A program made the position numbers and the translations under genes. 64,000 bases of DNA from the NCBI GenBank assembly GCA_965247455.1, contig CBDFHE010000018.1, forward strand, positions 705,412 to 769,411, read 5' to 3'. The notes below the pieces were generated by a model. That model did not search any database and was not told the origin of the DNA. It was given only the letters and a program-made list of their open reading frames with translations. The DNA is from JACZYA01 sp965247455. Lineage in GTDB: Bacteria > Acidobacteriota > Terriglobia > Acidiferrales > 2-02-FULL-67-57. This document shows, in pieces, positions 54,606 through 62,557 of this stretch (position 1 is the first letter of the stretch; the number at the start of each line of letters is the position of its first letter).

Positions 54606-54998
54606 ATGGACAGGTCAAATCAATTGTTGGGCACTGAAAATTGCTCTCCAAAATTGCCATTAGACAAGTCGCTCCGAGAGAAACTCCGCAAGGCTATGAG
54701 CGGGAAAGACCGCCCCAAGATAGCGGAGGAGCTTAGCCGTGTTGTGGGCCAAAGAATAACGGTACAACAGTTGAACGAATGGATCGCGCCGTCTGGCCGA
54801 CGGCGCTTCCCGGCCTTCCTGGTCCGTCCATTCTCCGAGGTCGTGGGTAACGACCTGCTCCAGCGGTTCATCATGGGCCGGCGGCTTCAAGACTTGGTTT
54901 GCTTGGGGGAGTTGGCGCTGGAGAGCGATGGCTTGATAGGCACATATGGGCATGGTCGCCGGCGCGACCGCAAGAAGAGGTGCTCATGCCGCAAATAG
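54606..54998 (+). CDS. phage early regulatory protein
   Basis: This 130-residue protein has a helical N-terminal region (LPLDKSLREKLRKAMSGKDR, then PKIAEELSRVVGQRITVQQL, NEWIAPSGRRRFPAFL). It reads like a helix-turn-helix DNA-binding domain found just before MuA-like transposases in transposable phages. The C-terminus is basic and Cys-containing. It begins 22 bases after the -10 and overlaps the transposase gene by 13 bases. Role inferred from position; no named family. Confidence 0.65.
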   Translation: MDRSNQLLGTENCSPKLPLDKSLREKLRKAMSGKDRPKIAEELSRVVGQRITVQQLNEWIAPSGRRRFPAFLVRPFSEVVGNDLLQRFIMGRRLQDLVCLGELALESDGLIGTYGHGRRRDRKKRCSCRK

Positions 54999-56599
54999 AG
55001 GCCATCCCGCTTAACCGGGCTGCGGCCCTCGAAGGCCTCAGCAAAGAGGCGCTCAAGAAGCGGCTCAACCGCAGAAGCATCCTGTGCATGAAGGACCCCA
55101 ATCATCGCCAGCGCAGACTCGTCCCTGTAACCGCGCTGTCTCTTCCCGCCCGCACAGCTCATTTCAAACAGCAGACATGCTCCGCACTGGAACCCTTGGC
55201 TCCACAGCCACAGCTGTCGCCTTCCGGGAATAGTGCGCCAGACCGAGAGCCCTTATTGCCGTTCGCCATGCCAAGCCAAACGGAGCAGGCGCTCTCCACG
55301 GCGGCTCCTCCAGGCATTCCTGCCTACCAGCGCGGCTTCGTCGATAAATGGTCCGGCATCATCGGCGACTGCGCCAACGGCACCTGGAAGAAGTACCGGG
55401 GGATAGTCTTTGAGGGTTTCGCAATTAAGGGCAGCCGCGACTTCGTCCACGCGCTGGCCCACCAGCACGGCATTGGGGTCTCGACCATCTACTCAAAACT
55501 GAAAGTGCTGCGCCAAATCCAGTGCGACCCGGCAATCCCTCCCGACCGCAAGATGACGGAATTCTGGACGCAGATTTTGCCCAAGCCCAAGCCAGGCCGC
55601 AGCGGGCACACCTTCTTCCATGAAGCGGAAAACCTCTGGATGGGTCCGAAGCTGCAAAGCCTCTATCTGACCCAGGCTAGGCTTTCCGTCAAACGAGCCC
55701 ATGAGCTCTTGCTGGCCGAGATCGAAGCCAAGCAAAAAGCTGCCTGGCTCTCTCACCTGTACCAGAAGCCTACTCTTCACCAGAGCCGCACCTATCTTTC
55801 AAAGATTGACGTAGCCACTCAGGCTCTGGCACGAGAAGGGGAGAAGGCCTACCAGGACCGCTGCGCGCCTTACATCTCGCGCCGCAACAACCTCCGGTCG
55901 AACCAGCTCTGGGTCACTGACCAGAAACTCTATGACGTTCGGTTGCGCGACGGAGGCGAGCGCCTGGGGCGTGTCTGGGCGGTGAACGTGCTCGACGTTT
56001 CCTCCTGGCGCTGGCTCGGCGGAGCTGTCGGACCATATCTCTCCGGCGACCTGGTGATGTACGCCTATGCAATGGCGCTCCAGCGCGGCGGCGTGCCCGG
56101 CGCGGTTCACATAGACCTCGGCAAGGAATTCACCGGGAAGCGTTTTCTCGGCGGCGTCTTCAAAATTTCAGGCGCGGCGTTGTTCGACGAAGCCGTGGGG
56201 ATGTGGGACCGGTTGGGGGTGAATATTGTTAAGGCTATTGGCCGCAACCCGCAATCGAAAATCATCGAGCGCTGGCACCGCGAGATCGACCGCTGGACGC
56301 AGGAGATGCCCGGCTGGTGCGGCTCTGACACGAAGGAGCGCCCGGAAAAGCTCGTCCAGGAAGAAGCAGAGCACGCAGCCTGGCTCAAGAACGGCGGAGG
56401 CCGCTCGCCTCTGCTAAGGGCCGGAGACTTTATCTGCGAGTTCTTTGAGTGGGCGGAAGGCAGGTGGAATGCCGCGCATCGGAGCAAAGGGAAGTATCTG
56501 CAAGGAATGACGCCTGGAACACTCGCTTGCCTGAAAAAGGATTGTGGCGCCTTTCGCCTTCCGAGGTGGACTACTACACTGCTGACCGCCGATTTGTGA
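54986..56599 (+). CDS. MuA-like transposase, N-terminal and catalytic part
   Basis: This 537-residue frame carries a DNA-binding N-terminus and the rve catalytic core. The first Asp is in LWVTDQKLYDVRL (about residue 309), the second in AVHIDLGKEFTGKRF (about 375), and the Glu in NPQSKIIERWHREID (about 423). The C-terminal Mu-type beta-barrel is missing in this frame and found in the -1 frame (56540-57069). The natural tail of this frame, after about residue 516, looks foreign. The ATG at 54986 follows AAGAGG. Transposes the phage genome together with the MuB-like ATPase. Confidence 0.88.
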   Translation: MPQIEAIPLNRAAALEGLSKEALKKRLNRRSILCMKDPNHRQRRLVPVTALSLPARTAHFKQQTCSALEPLAPQPQLSPSGNSAPDREPLLPFAMPSQTEQALSTAAPPGIPAYQRGFVDKWSGIIGDCANGTWKKYRGIVFEGFAIKGSRDFVHALAHQHGIGVSTIYSKLKVLRQIQCDPAIPPDRKMTEFWTQILPKPKPGRSGHTFFHEAENLWMGPKLQSLYLTQARLSVKRAHELLLAEIEAKQKAAWLSHLYQKPTLHQSRTYLSKIDVATQALAREGEKAYQDRCAPYISRRNNLRSNQLWVTDQKLYDVRLRDGGERLGRVWAVNVLDVSSWRWLGGAVGPYLSGDLVMYAYAMALQRGGVPGAVHIDLGKEFTGKRFLGGVFKISGAALFDEAVGMWDRLGVNIVKAIGRNPQSKIIERWHREIDRWTQEMPGWCGSDTKERPEKLVQEEAEHAAWLKNGGGRSPLLRAGDFICEFFEWAEGRWNAAHRSKGKYLQGMTPGTLACLKKDCGAFRLPRWTTTLLTADL

Positions 56600-57069
56600 A
56601 GGTGGGGCGCGGCGGGCAAGTCAACCTGACATTCTACGGTCAGATAATCGAGTACGTGGCCCCGGAGCTTTTCACCCTCCAGGGTCAGCGCGTCGAAGTT
56701 TTGGTTAGCCGGCTGAATCTTCGCGAGGTCACAGTCAATTTTGAAACCGTAGGGGGATACGCGTCGTGTACCGCCGTGGTGAAGCCCCAGCACGACTGGC
56801 TGCCAGAGGACCGCCAAGAGTTGAGACTCGCGCTGCGCTGCAAGGCTGCCGTACGTAGAGCGGTAAAGCGCGGTATTGAAGCGTCTCGCGCCCTCGATGA
56901 GGCTGACACCCCCGTCGAGCTCCTAGCGGTAGCACAGCAGAGAAAAGCACTCCCGGCCTCTTTTGGCGCGCCAGCACTACCGCCGCGTCCCCGCAGGGAG
57001 AAGCCGCGATTCGCTAATGAGCGTGCGGCCGCCGTGCTCGCAACGATGGATGAGGAAGTAGAGTCATGA
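56540..57069 (+). CDS. MuA-like transposase, C-terminal domain in the -1 frame
   Basis: The reading frame (open from about 56449) gives GLWRLSPSEVDYYTADRRFV, then FYGQIIEYVAPELFTLQGQR and VEVLVSRLNLREVTV. That is the C-terminal beta-barrel of Mu-type transposases. A -1 shift at GAAAAAG (56533-56539) would fuse it to the upstream part, giving about 690 residues, near the 663 of MuA. No good independent start codon is seen. Its stop overlaps the MuB-like start (ATGA). Confidence 0.75.
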
Positions 57070-57989
57070 CCCTCGGCGAAGAAGCCCGTGAGAAGGTACG
57101 CGCCTACCAGGCCCGCACCGGCCTGTCGGTCGGCCAGGTTGGGAGATTGGCGGGATTTGCTCATCAGACGATGATGCAATTCATGGCGGACCGCTACCCG
57201 AATCCCGACAACTCAATTGCCCGCCAGATCACTAAAGTGCTGGAAGAAAACCCACCGGAGGTCGCAGACGTAGAGGGCAGGCTCTACACAACCCACAATG
57301 TTCGCATCCTGGATCGCCAGCTACAAGCGGCACGAGAAGGTGCTCTCTCGCTCATTTACGGCTCTCCAGGGACGCAAAAATCATTCGTGTTCCAGCGGCG
57401 GGTAGCGGAAGCGCTCCGTCGAGCTGCACTTGAAGCTCCAGCAATAGGATACATTTATGCATCCGGGGCGATGGGGCGGAGATCACTTGCCCAGGAGATT
57501 GCCCGGCAATTCGTAGTGTTCCCGGATGGCGCAGCTTACCAAATCATCACGAACGTTGTTTTCGCACTCCGGCGCCGGCGGCAGCGCGCAGTTCTAATTG
57601 TCGATGAGGCTCAGCACTTGGGTGGGAATTTGCACCTGCTCGAAATGCTCCGCGAGCTGGTGGACCGCGCCAGCATCGGCCTAATCGTTGCCGGCCACGA
57701 CCGGCTTGAACAGATATTCGACCCTGACCACTCTCCTTTGGAGCAGTTTGTCCAGCGCTTCGACCATCGCCTACGCCTGCCGGGGCTTGCGGAAAAAGAA
57801 GTCCGTGAGATTGCCGTCGCAGAGCTGGGTCCGCTCAATGAGCGCACGCTGAAGGAAATCCTGAAACAGGCAGAAGCCCGCGACCGCCAGACACGCACTG
57901 GTTACTATTCCGCGCGCTATCTGTTCAAGGTCATCGCGCAGGTGCGCCGTGCGCGGGCGAGGAATGGGCATCGGAAGCGAGTGAACTGA
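57066..57989 (+). CDS. MuB-like ATPase (transposition target activator)
   Basis: This 307-residue AAA+ ATPase has an N-terminal helix-turn-helix (TGLSVGQVGRLAGFAHQTMM). Walker A is YGSPGTQKSF at about residue 98-107, and Walker B AVLIVDEAQHLGG at about 177. Further AAA+ sensors follow (VAGHDRLEQIFDPDHSPLEQ). In Mu, MuB binds target DNA and delivers it to the transposase. It overlaps the end of the transposase gene by 4 bases. This completes the A-B module; later Mu genes are absent to the right. Confidence 0.9.
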   Translation: MTLGEEAREKVRAYQARTGLSVGQVGRLAGFAHQTMMQFMADRYPNPDNSIARQITKVLEENPPEVADVEGRLYTTHNVRILDRQLQAAREGALSLIYGSPGTQKSFVFQRRVAEALRRAALEAPAIGYIYASGAMGRRSLAQEIARQFVVFPDGAAYQIITNVVFALRRRRQRAVLIVDEAQHLGGNLHLLEMLRELVDRASIGLIVAGHDRLEQIFDPDHSPLEQFVQRFDHRLRLPGLAEKEVREIAVAELGPLNERTLKEILKQAEARDRQTRTGYYSARYLFKVIAQVRRARARNGHRKRVN

Positions 57990-58200
57990 AGACCACAAGA
58001 GGAGCACTCCTACAAGCTGAAGAAAACGAAGTAGAGTCAAGGAAGCCTTCTACTGCATGCCCCACTCGTAAGGTGTAGTGTCGCCCGCCGATTGAGTCCA
58101 GACTATTGTCCCAGGATTCCAGCCTATTAGCCGATTTAGTCCAGACTATTCGCCGACGCAACAGCAGCGAGAGCACCATCGCCGGTCAGGAGGTGACGAC
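57990..58200. other. spacer at the right edge of the prophage remnant, with a direct repeat
   Basis: GAGTCCAGACTATT and TAGTCCAGACTATT lie about 45 bases apart (58095 and 58138). They may be a binding-site pair or the trace of an element end. AGGAGGTGA at about 58190 serves the next gene. No gene is seen. Confidence 0.5.
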
Positions 58201-59265
58201 TTGAGAAATGATTCATCCGATGCCCCCCGCGCTGGGCCGAGCACGTTGGAAGTGTCCTTCACCTTCCAGCCCAGGAACGGCCAGAGAAACGGTCGCGAGG
58301 GTCCGGACAAGGACCAAGTCGTCGAACCGGGAAATGTGCCCCGTGTATCGAAAATCATGGCCTTAGCCATCCGCTTCCACGGGTTGGTCCGGCGCGGCGA
58401 GGTCCGTGACTATACAGACCTGGCGCGACTCGGCTATGTCACGCCGGCTCGAATGACGCAGATCATGTGCCTGCTGCACTTGGCGCCCGATATTCAGGAG
58501 GCGCTGCTGTTCCTGCCACGCACCCTCCAGGAGGTCATTCGGGCGGTCCGCAAGTGCGGCGCCAAGGCCGACCGGAACTGCGGCATCCACGTCCACGTGG
58601 ACGCGAGCCGCTTCGACGGGCGCACCCTCGGAAACCTCGCCAAGACGGTCTACAAGCAGGAGCCGCTCATCCTCGCGGCGCTCGGCGTCACCGAGAACCG
58701 GCAGCAGACCTACACCCGGCCGATGCGCGACAACCTGATCCGCGATATCGAGCGCCACCGTCCCCGGACCACCGACGAGCTCAACCGCATCTGGTACGGC
58801 TATCACAACCGCCACCCGCAACACTTTGACAGCACCCGCTACCACGGCGTGAACCTGCACAACGTCTGGCATCGGGGCACGGTCGAGTTTCGCTGGTTCA
58901 AGGCGACGCTCCACGCCGGCAAGGTCAAGGCCTACATCCAGCTGGTGCTGGCCGTCGCCACCAAGGCGCTCAACGGACGCGCCGCCTCCAGCCGCAAGCG
59001 CCGCTTCGATCCCCGAAGCGCCCGCTACGACTTCCGGGTCTTCCTGCTCCACCTCGAAATGATAGGTGATGAATTCAAGACCGCGCGCAAACACCTGCTG
59101 GCACGCTTGCCGGGGGGCTCGGCTTTCAAGCGCGGGAGATCGGCGCCCGAGGCGCCACCCGCCATCGAGGCGGAACCCATCGCCACGGAGGCCGGGCCGC
59201 AAACCCGGCCTCCGGCTTTTGAGGAGGAGATCACCACTCAAACCGAAGGAGAAAACACGGCATGA
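58201..59265 (+). CDS. amidoligase (COOH-NH2 ligase) C-terminal part fused to an HTH segment
   Basis: This 354-residue protein has two parts. Residues about 50-107 ([20 protein letters not shown], then [20 protein letters not shown] and [13 protein letters not shown]) are an HTH module that, from memory, usually precedes large serine recombinases. From 108 it reads as an amidoligase_2 domain: [15 protein letters not shown] with the metal-binding His pair, [36 protein letters not shown] and [14 protein letters not shown]. The usual amidoligase N-terminal strands are absent. The start is TTG at 58201 with AGGAGG about 7 bases upstream. It should form amide bonds between a carboxylate and an amine, using ATP, if the missing part is not essential. 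Confidence 0.82.
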   Translation: MRNDSSDAPRAGPSTLEVSFTFQPRNGQRNGREGPDKDQVVEPGNVPRVSKIMALAIRFHGLVRRGEVRDYTDLARLGYVTPARMTQIMCLLHLAPDIQEALLFLPRTLQEVIRAVRKCGAKADRNCGIHVHVDASRFDGRTLGNLAKTVYKQEPLILAALGVTENRQQTYTRPMRDNLIRDIERHRPRTTDELNRIWYGYHNRHPQHFDSTRYHGVNLHNVWHRGTVEFRWFKATLHAGKVKAYIQLVLAVATKALNGRAASSRKRRFDPRSARYDFRVFLLHLEMIGDEFKTARKHLLARLPGGSAFKRGRSAPEAPPAIEAEPIATEAGPQTRPPAFEEEITTQTEGENTA

Positions 59266-59765
59266 GAGTGCGCATCAGGAATACCGACCTGGACGGCAAG
59301 CCGCTTGAGGGCGAAGGAGAAACCTTCACCGGGAAGACCGAGCTCGAGATCGTCCGGGCCATGCAGGGAGCGACGCTCTTCTCCGATCAGACGACGCTCG
59401 AGGATTACATCGACATGATCCTGCGCAACGCCAAGATGCTGGTCGGGATCGACCTCATCGTCAAAGGCGACAAGCCCGAGGAGAAGGCTGGCGCCCTCCT
59501 CGCCTGCCTAGTCGACCACGGACTGGCGGAACACCTCGAAGACGAGCCGCCGGCGCCGATCACGGTGCCCGCCGCCGTCTGGCGGGGCTTGGAGGCGGTC
59601 CGGAACTCCGGAACCACCAACATGCTCGACCGGCCCGCGGTCCTCAAGATCGCCGAATTCCTCGGCTTCCACGAGACGGCACGCTGGATCGAAGCACACC
59701 ACGGCCCCTATGCCGAAGGGCTGTTCAAGGGATTCATGGTCGACCCCGAGGAAGGAAAACGCTGA
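59262..59765 (+). CDS. DUF5049-like protein of the amidoligase cassette
   Basis: This 167-residue protein starts at an ATG overlapping the amidoligase stop (ATGA). Its second half, [20 protein letters not shown] then [18 protein letters not shown], fits the DUF5049 pattern, a small domain common in phages. The first half ([20 protein letters not shown]) is beta-rich and unrecognised. The role in the cassette is unknown; tight coupling on both sides suggests it is needed with the ligase. Confidence 0.75.
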   Translation: MRVRIRNTDLDGKPLEGEGETFTGKTELEIVRAMQGATLFSDQTTLEDYIDMILRNAKMLVGIDLIVKGDKPEEKAGALLACLVDHGLAEHLEDEPPAPITVPAAVWRGLEAVRNSGTTNMLDRPAVLKIAEFLGFHETARWIEAHHGPYAEGLFKGFMVDPEEGKR

Positions 59766-60565
59766 TGTGTGGTCAGGCCGGAATCATCCTGGGACAGAAG
59801 CGGCGCCGCGCCCAGGAGCGCGACCATCTCGCCTGGCTCTTCACCCAGCTCCTCGTGTTGAACGAACCCCGGGGGCCGCATGCCACCGGCGTCGCCTGGC
59901 TCAACCACGGCGGCGAACACCGGCTCTTCAAGCGGCCGGTGCGGGCCAGCCGGTTTGTGAGCGACAAGGCGTTCCACGAGGTCCTGAGCGGGGTCGACAA
60001 CCGCGCCACGCTGCTGCTCGGCCACACGCGGTGGCGCACGCGTGGCGACGAGAATGTCAACGAGAACAACCACCCGATCCGGGCCGGGGACATCCTCGGC
60101 ACCCACAACGGCACCATCTACAACGCCAACTACCTGTTCCGGCGGTTCAAGCTGCGGCGCTTCGCCGAGGTGGACAGCGAGCTGCTCTGCCGCCTGGCGG
60201 GCCGGGCCGCCAGAGGTGGCCCGATTGATATCGAGCGCTTCAAGGACCGTCTCAAGTTCTGCCGCGGGCAGATGGCGGCGGTGTTGGCCTCCCGGCTGGA
60301 CCCCGAGACCGTCCTCGTGCTCAAGGGCAACAAGCCGCTCGAGCTGCGCTTCCATGCCCGGCACCGGGCCGTCCTCTACGCCTCCGATCCCGCGTACCTG
60401 GACGCAGTCCTGGACGAGGAGCGCGGGTGGTGCGAGCTGAGCGTTCCTCCGATGAGCGTGCTGGTGTTCCGGCACCGGATGCTGGCGGACTTCTCAATCG
60501 AGCCATTCGAGTTTATCGCGCAGGCCAGGCGCCGCAAGAACGCCCCGGCCGAGGAGGCGCCATGA
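59765..60565 (+). CDS. class-II glutamine amidotransferase
   Basis: This 266-residue protein has the N-terminal nucleophile Cys at position 2 ([11 protein letters not shown]). Further glutaminase motifs are PRGPHATGVAW, LLLGHTRWRTRGDENVNENN, HPIRAGDILGTHNGTIYNAN and EVDSELLCRL. It should release ammonia from glutamine, or transfer glutamine-derived groups, for the amidoligase. Its start overlaps the previous stop (TGATG). No synthase domain is attached, so it depends on a partner. Confidence 0.88.
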   Translation: MCGQAGIILGQKRRRAQERDHLAWLFTQLLVLNEPRGPHATGVAWLNHGGEHRLFKRPVRASRFVSDKAFHEVLSGVDNRATLLLGHTRWRTRGDENVNENNHPIRAGDILGTHNGTIYNANYLFRRFKLRRFAEVDSELLCRLAGRAARGGPIDIERFKDRLKFCRGQMAAVLASRLDPETVLVLKGNKPLELRFHARHRAVLYASDPAYLDAVLDEERGWCELSVPPMSVLVFRHRMLADFSIEPFEFIAQARRRKNAPAEEAP

Positions 60566-61110
60566 CGCCGAGAAAGAAGCCGACAGACCCCAGAGAAGCC
60601 CCGAAGGAGAACACATCCGGCATGCTGAAGCTCTTCGTCTACGGCACGCTCAAGCGCGGGTACTGGAACTACGACGCCTTTTGTCAGGGTGTGCTGGAGA
60701 TCCGGGAGGCGCAGGTCCGGGGCCGACTCTACGAGGGGCCGGGATTTCCGGTCCTCGAGGTCCCGGACGAGGACGTCCTCGCTCACGGCACTCCCGACCC
60801 GCTCGCCGACGTGGCCACACAGGCGCGCCTGTCCGCCCGGGTGGGGTCATGCTCCCGACCGGCCCGGGAAAGCGCCACAGCGGGCGCCTGGGGCGCCGTG
60901 TTCGGGGAGCTCCTCACCCTCGACGACCCCGAATCCTGCCTGCCCGCCATCGACCATCTGGAGGGGTTCCGCCCGGGCGGACGCAGCCTGTACCGCCGCG
61001 TCCTGATCCCCGTCACGATGGACGGGGTCCGCGAGCTGGCCTGGGTCTACACCGTCGAGACGACCGGCATCAAACGGTGCCGGATCGTGTCCGGCCATTG
61101 GCCGCAGTAA
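60562..61110 (+). CDS. gamma-glutamylcyclotransferase-like (AIG2/BtrG fold) protein
   Basis: This 182-residue protein has the AIG2/GGCT signature MLKLFVYGTLKRGYWN at about residues 21-36, the substrate loop. GAVFGELLTLDDPESCLPAI holds the acidic catalytic region, and DHLEGFRPGGRSLYRRVLIP follows. GGCT enzymes release gamma-glutamyl groups as 5-oxoproline. In a cassette with an amidoligase and an amidotransferase it may remove or edit a gamma-glutamyl protecting group, as BtrG does in butirosin synthesis. It overlaps the amidotransferase by 4 bases. Confidence 0.85.
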   Translation: MTPRKKPTDPREAPKENTSGMLKLFVYGTLKRGYWNYDAFCQGVLEIREAQVRGRLYEGPGFPVLEVPDEDVLAHGTPDPLADVATQARLSARVGSCSRPARESATAGAWGAVFGELLTLDDPESCLPAIDHLEGFRPGGRSLYRRVLIPVTMDGVRELAWVYTVETTGIKRCRIVSGHWPQ

Positions 61111-61172
61111 TGCCCCACTCAGTGTTGGCCACCAACCGGGAACGCAGGTCTTTGGATTAACGAGGCGAGCAT

Positions 61173-61481
61173 ATGGGTGCTACTGCCAGCGGTAAACGAG
61201 TCACCGGGAGAAGCCTGAACAAGGTCGTGAGATGTGATCCTGTGCCGCTCCAAGCGGTGCGTGCTGCCCTAATCGAGAAGCTCCGCTACCGATTGGAACC
61301 TACGTGGGGCGAGATGGAACTCCCTGGCGGCAGCACGCGCGTGCCACTCACCACCGTGAACGGCTTCGCTGATCCCGAGTTCGTAGCCACGTTTGGACCA
61401 GGACTATCGCATGTCGCGGACTAGACCCTGTTGAACGAGGCCTTGGCCCAACTGCTCCGTCAGGTGACGGAAGCGCCCTAG
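61173..61481 (+). pseudogene. short coding remnant interrupted by an in-frame TAG
   Basis: From the ATG at 61173, 83 codons lead to TAG at 61422-61424 (VPLTTVNGFADPEFVATFGP). The same frame goes on for 18 codons (TLLNEALAQLLRQVTEAP) to a second TAG at 61479. The later part has a coding look (amphipathic helix). Not recognised. A decayed gene or a short unrelated ORF are both possible. Confidence 0.4.
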
Positions 61482-61543
61482 CGGGAGACTGGGTTACCGT
61501 TGTTTGATGACTGGATTCCTTAGTAGAGACGTAGAGACTCACC

Positions 61544-61735
61544 ATGACCGCCTGGTCGGCAGCGAAGGGCTTTCCAGCGCGCCGGGTAGGGCGTCTACTG
61601 CGATTCAGGCTCTCGGAAGTGGGCGATTGGGTGAAGGCCGACGGAGATGATCCTGAAAGCAGCACTGCCGGCAAAACGAGCGATCCGAAGGCATGGCTGA
61701 GAACCAACCATTCCAGGAGACCTGAACACGGACGA
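61544..61735 (+). pseudogene. excisionase-type HTH remnant
   Basis: The N-terminal stretch GFPARRVGRLLRFRLSEVGD then WVKADGDD fits the end of an HTH_17 excisionase-like domain (KVGRLWRFxxxEVDxW). The first helix-turn-helix half is missing or has decayed. The frame continues open into the antisense of the ParE-like gene without coding character. Confidence 0.4.
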
Positions 61736-61783
61736 CCAAGAAAAACGGCAAGTGCCGTCTTCTACTACGCTTCTTCACCTCAG

Positions 61784-62116
61784 TCAGACCCATGCCCGCA
61801 ACAGGCGTCCCTGCAACAAGGCCCGCATATCACGCCTCCCATCAGCGATGACCAATACGTAGACGTCGTTCTCGGTCACCCGGTAGGTGATGCGGTAGGA
61901 CTTGAACCGAACCTCCCTGTGCTCCCGGATTCCAAGGTCCAGCAATTCCCTCGGATAGGCGCCGCGCTTGGGGTACTCCGACAAGCCCCGGAACGCCCGT
62001 TCGATCCGCTCCAGCATGTTGTCCGCACTGGCCGGCACGTCGTGCCGGTCGATGTAGTCGCAGAGCTCCTCCAGGTCGTGCGCGGCGTCCTCGGTCAACT
62101 GGATCAGGAAAGGCAT
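61784..62116 (-). CDS. ParE/RelE-family toxin
   Basis: This 110-residue protein has the ParE/RelE fold pattern. LTEDAAHDLEELCDYIDRHD forms the first helices, then ERAFRGLSEYPKRGAYPREL, IREHREVRFKSYRITYRVTE, and VYVLVIADGRRDMRALL as the last strands. ParE proteins inhibit gyrase and RelE proteins cut mRNA; which applies cannot be said. It starts in overlap with the antitoxin stop (TGATG), the usual coupling. Confidence 0.88.
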   Translation of the reverse strand: MPFLIQLTEDAAHDLEELCDYIDRHDVPASADNMLERIERAFRGLSEYPKRGAYPRELLDLGIREHREVRFKSYRITYRVTENDVYVLVIADGRRDMRALLQGRLLRAWV

Positions 62117-62391
62117 CAGTCGGCTTGCCGACGCTCCCGCAGCCGCGCGACGACATCGGCGGCGGGCCGCACTTGACCGGCCTCGATCTGCCGGTCTCCC
62201 AATGCGAGCATCTTCAGCAGGGCAACAGTTTCTTGCATCTGCTCGTAGCTGTCGATGTCCTGCATCACCGCCTTGGCTTCGCCGTTTTGGGTGATGATTA
62301 GGGGCCCAGGCTGGTCCGCGAGCGTGCGGACGATCTCAGCGGCATGGGCCTTTAGGTAACTGATTGGCTTGATCCGGCTGGACAGGGACAT
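62116..62391 (-). CDS. Phd/YefM-family antitoxin
   Basis: This 91-residue protein has the Phd/YefM pattern: ISYLKAHAAEIVRTLADQPG, then PLIITQNGEAKAVMQDIDSY, EQMQETVALLKMLALG. The C-terminal tail would wrap the toxin. The ATG at 62391 has AGGAGG 9 bases upstream; the ATG at 62400 is too close to that site. It probably represses its own promoter. Confidence 0.9.
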   Translation of the reverse strand: MSLSSRIKPISYLKAHAAEIVRTLADQPGPLIITQNGEAKAVMQDIDSYEQMQETVALLKMLALGDRQIEAGQVRPAADVVARLRERRQAD

Positions 62392-62557
62392 GGGCACCAT
62401 CCTCCTAGGACTAAATGCATTCTACGAACAGTTTCGGAGGCAAGGACCTCTGTCGGACACCCGAATCTGCCCGTCCGCGTCACGTTCCTCTTGCGCATCT
62501 CGAGACAGGGCGAAACCGCTCGAATTCCCGAATCTTGAGGTTCTGCATCGCTTGCTC

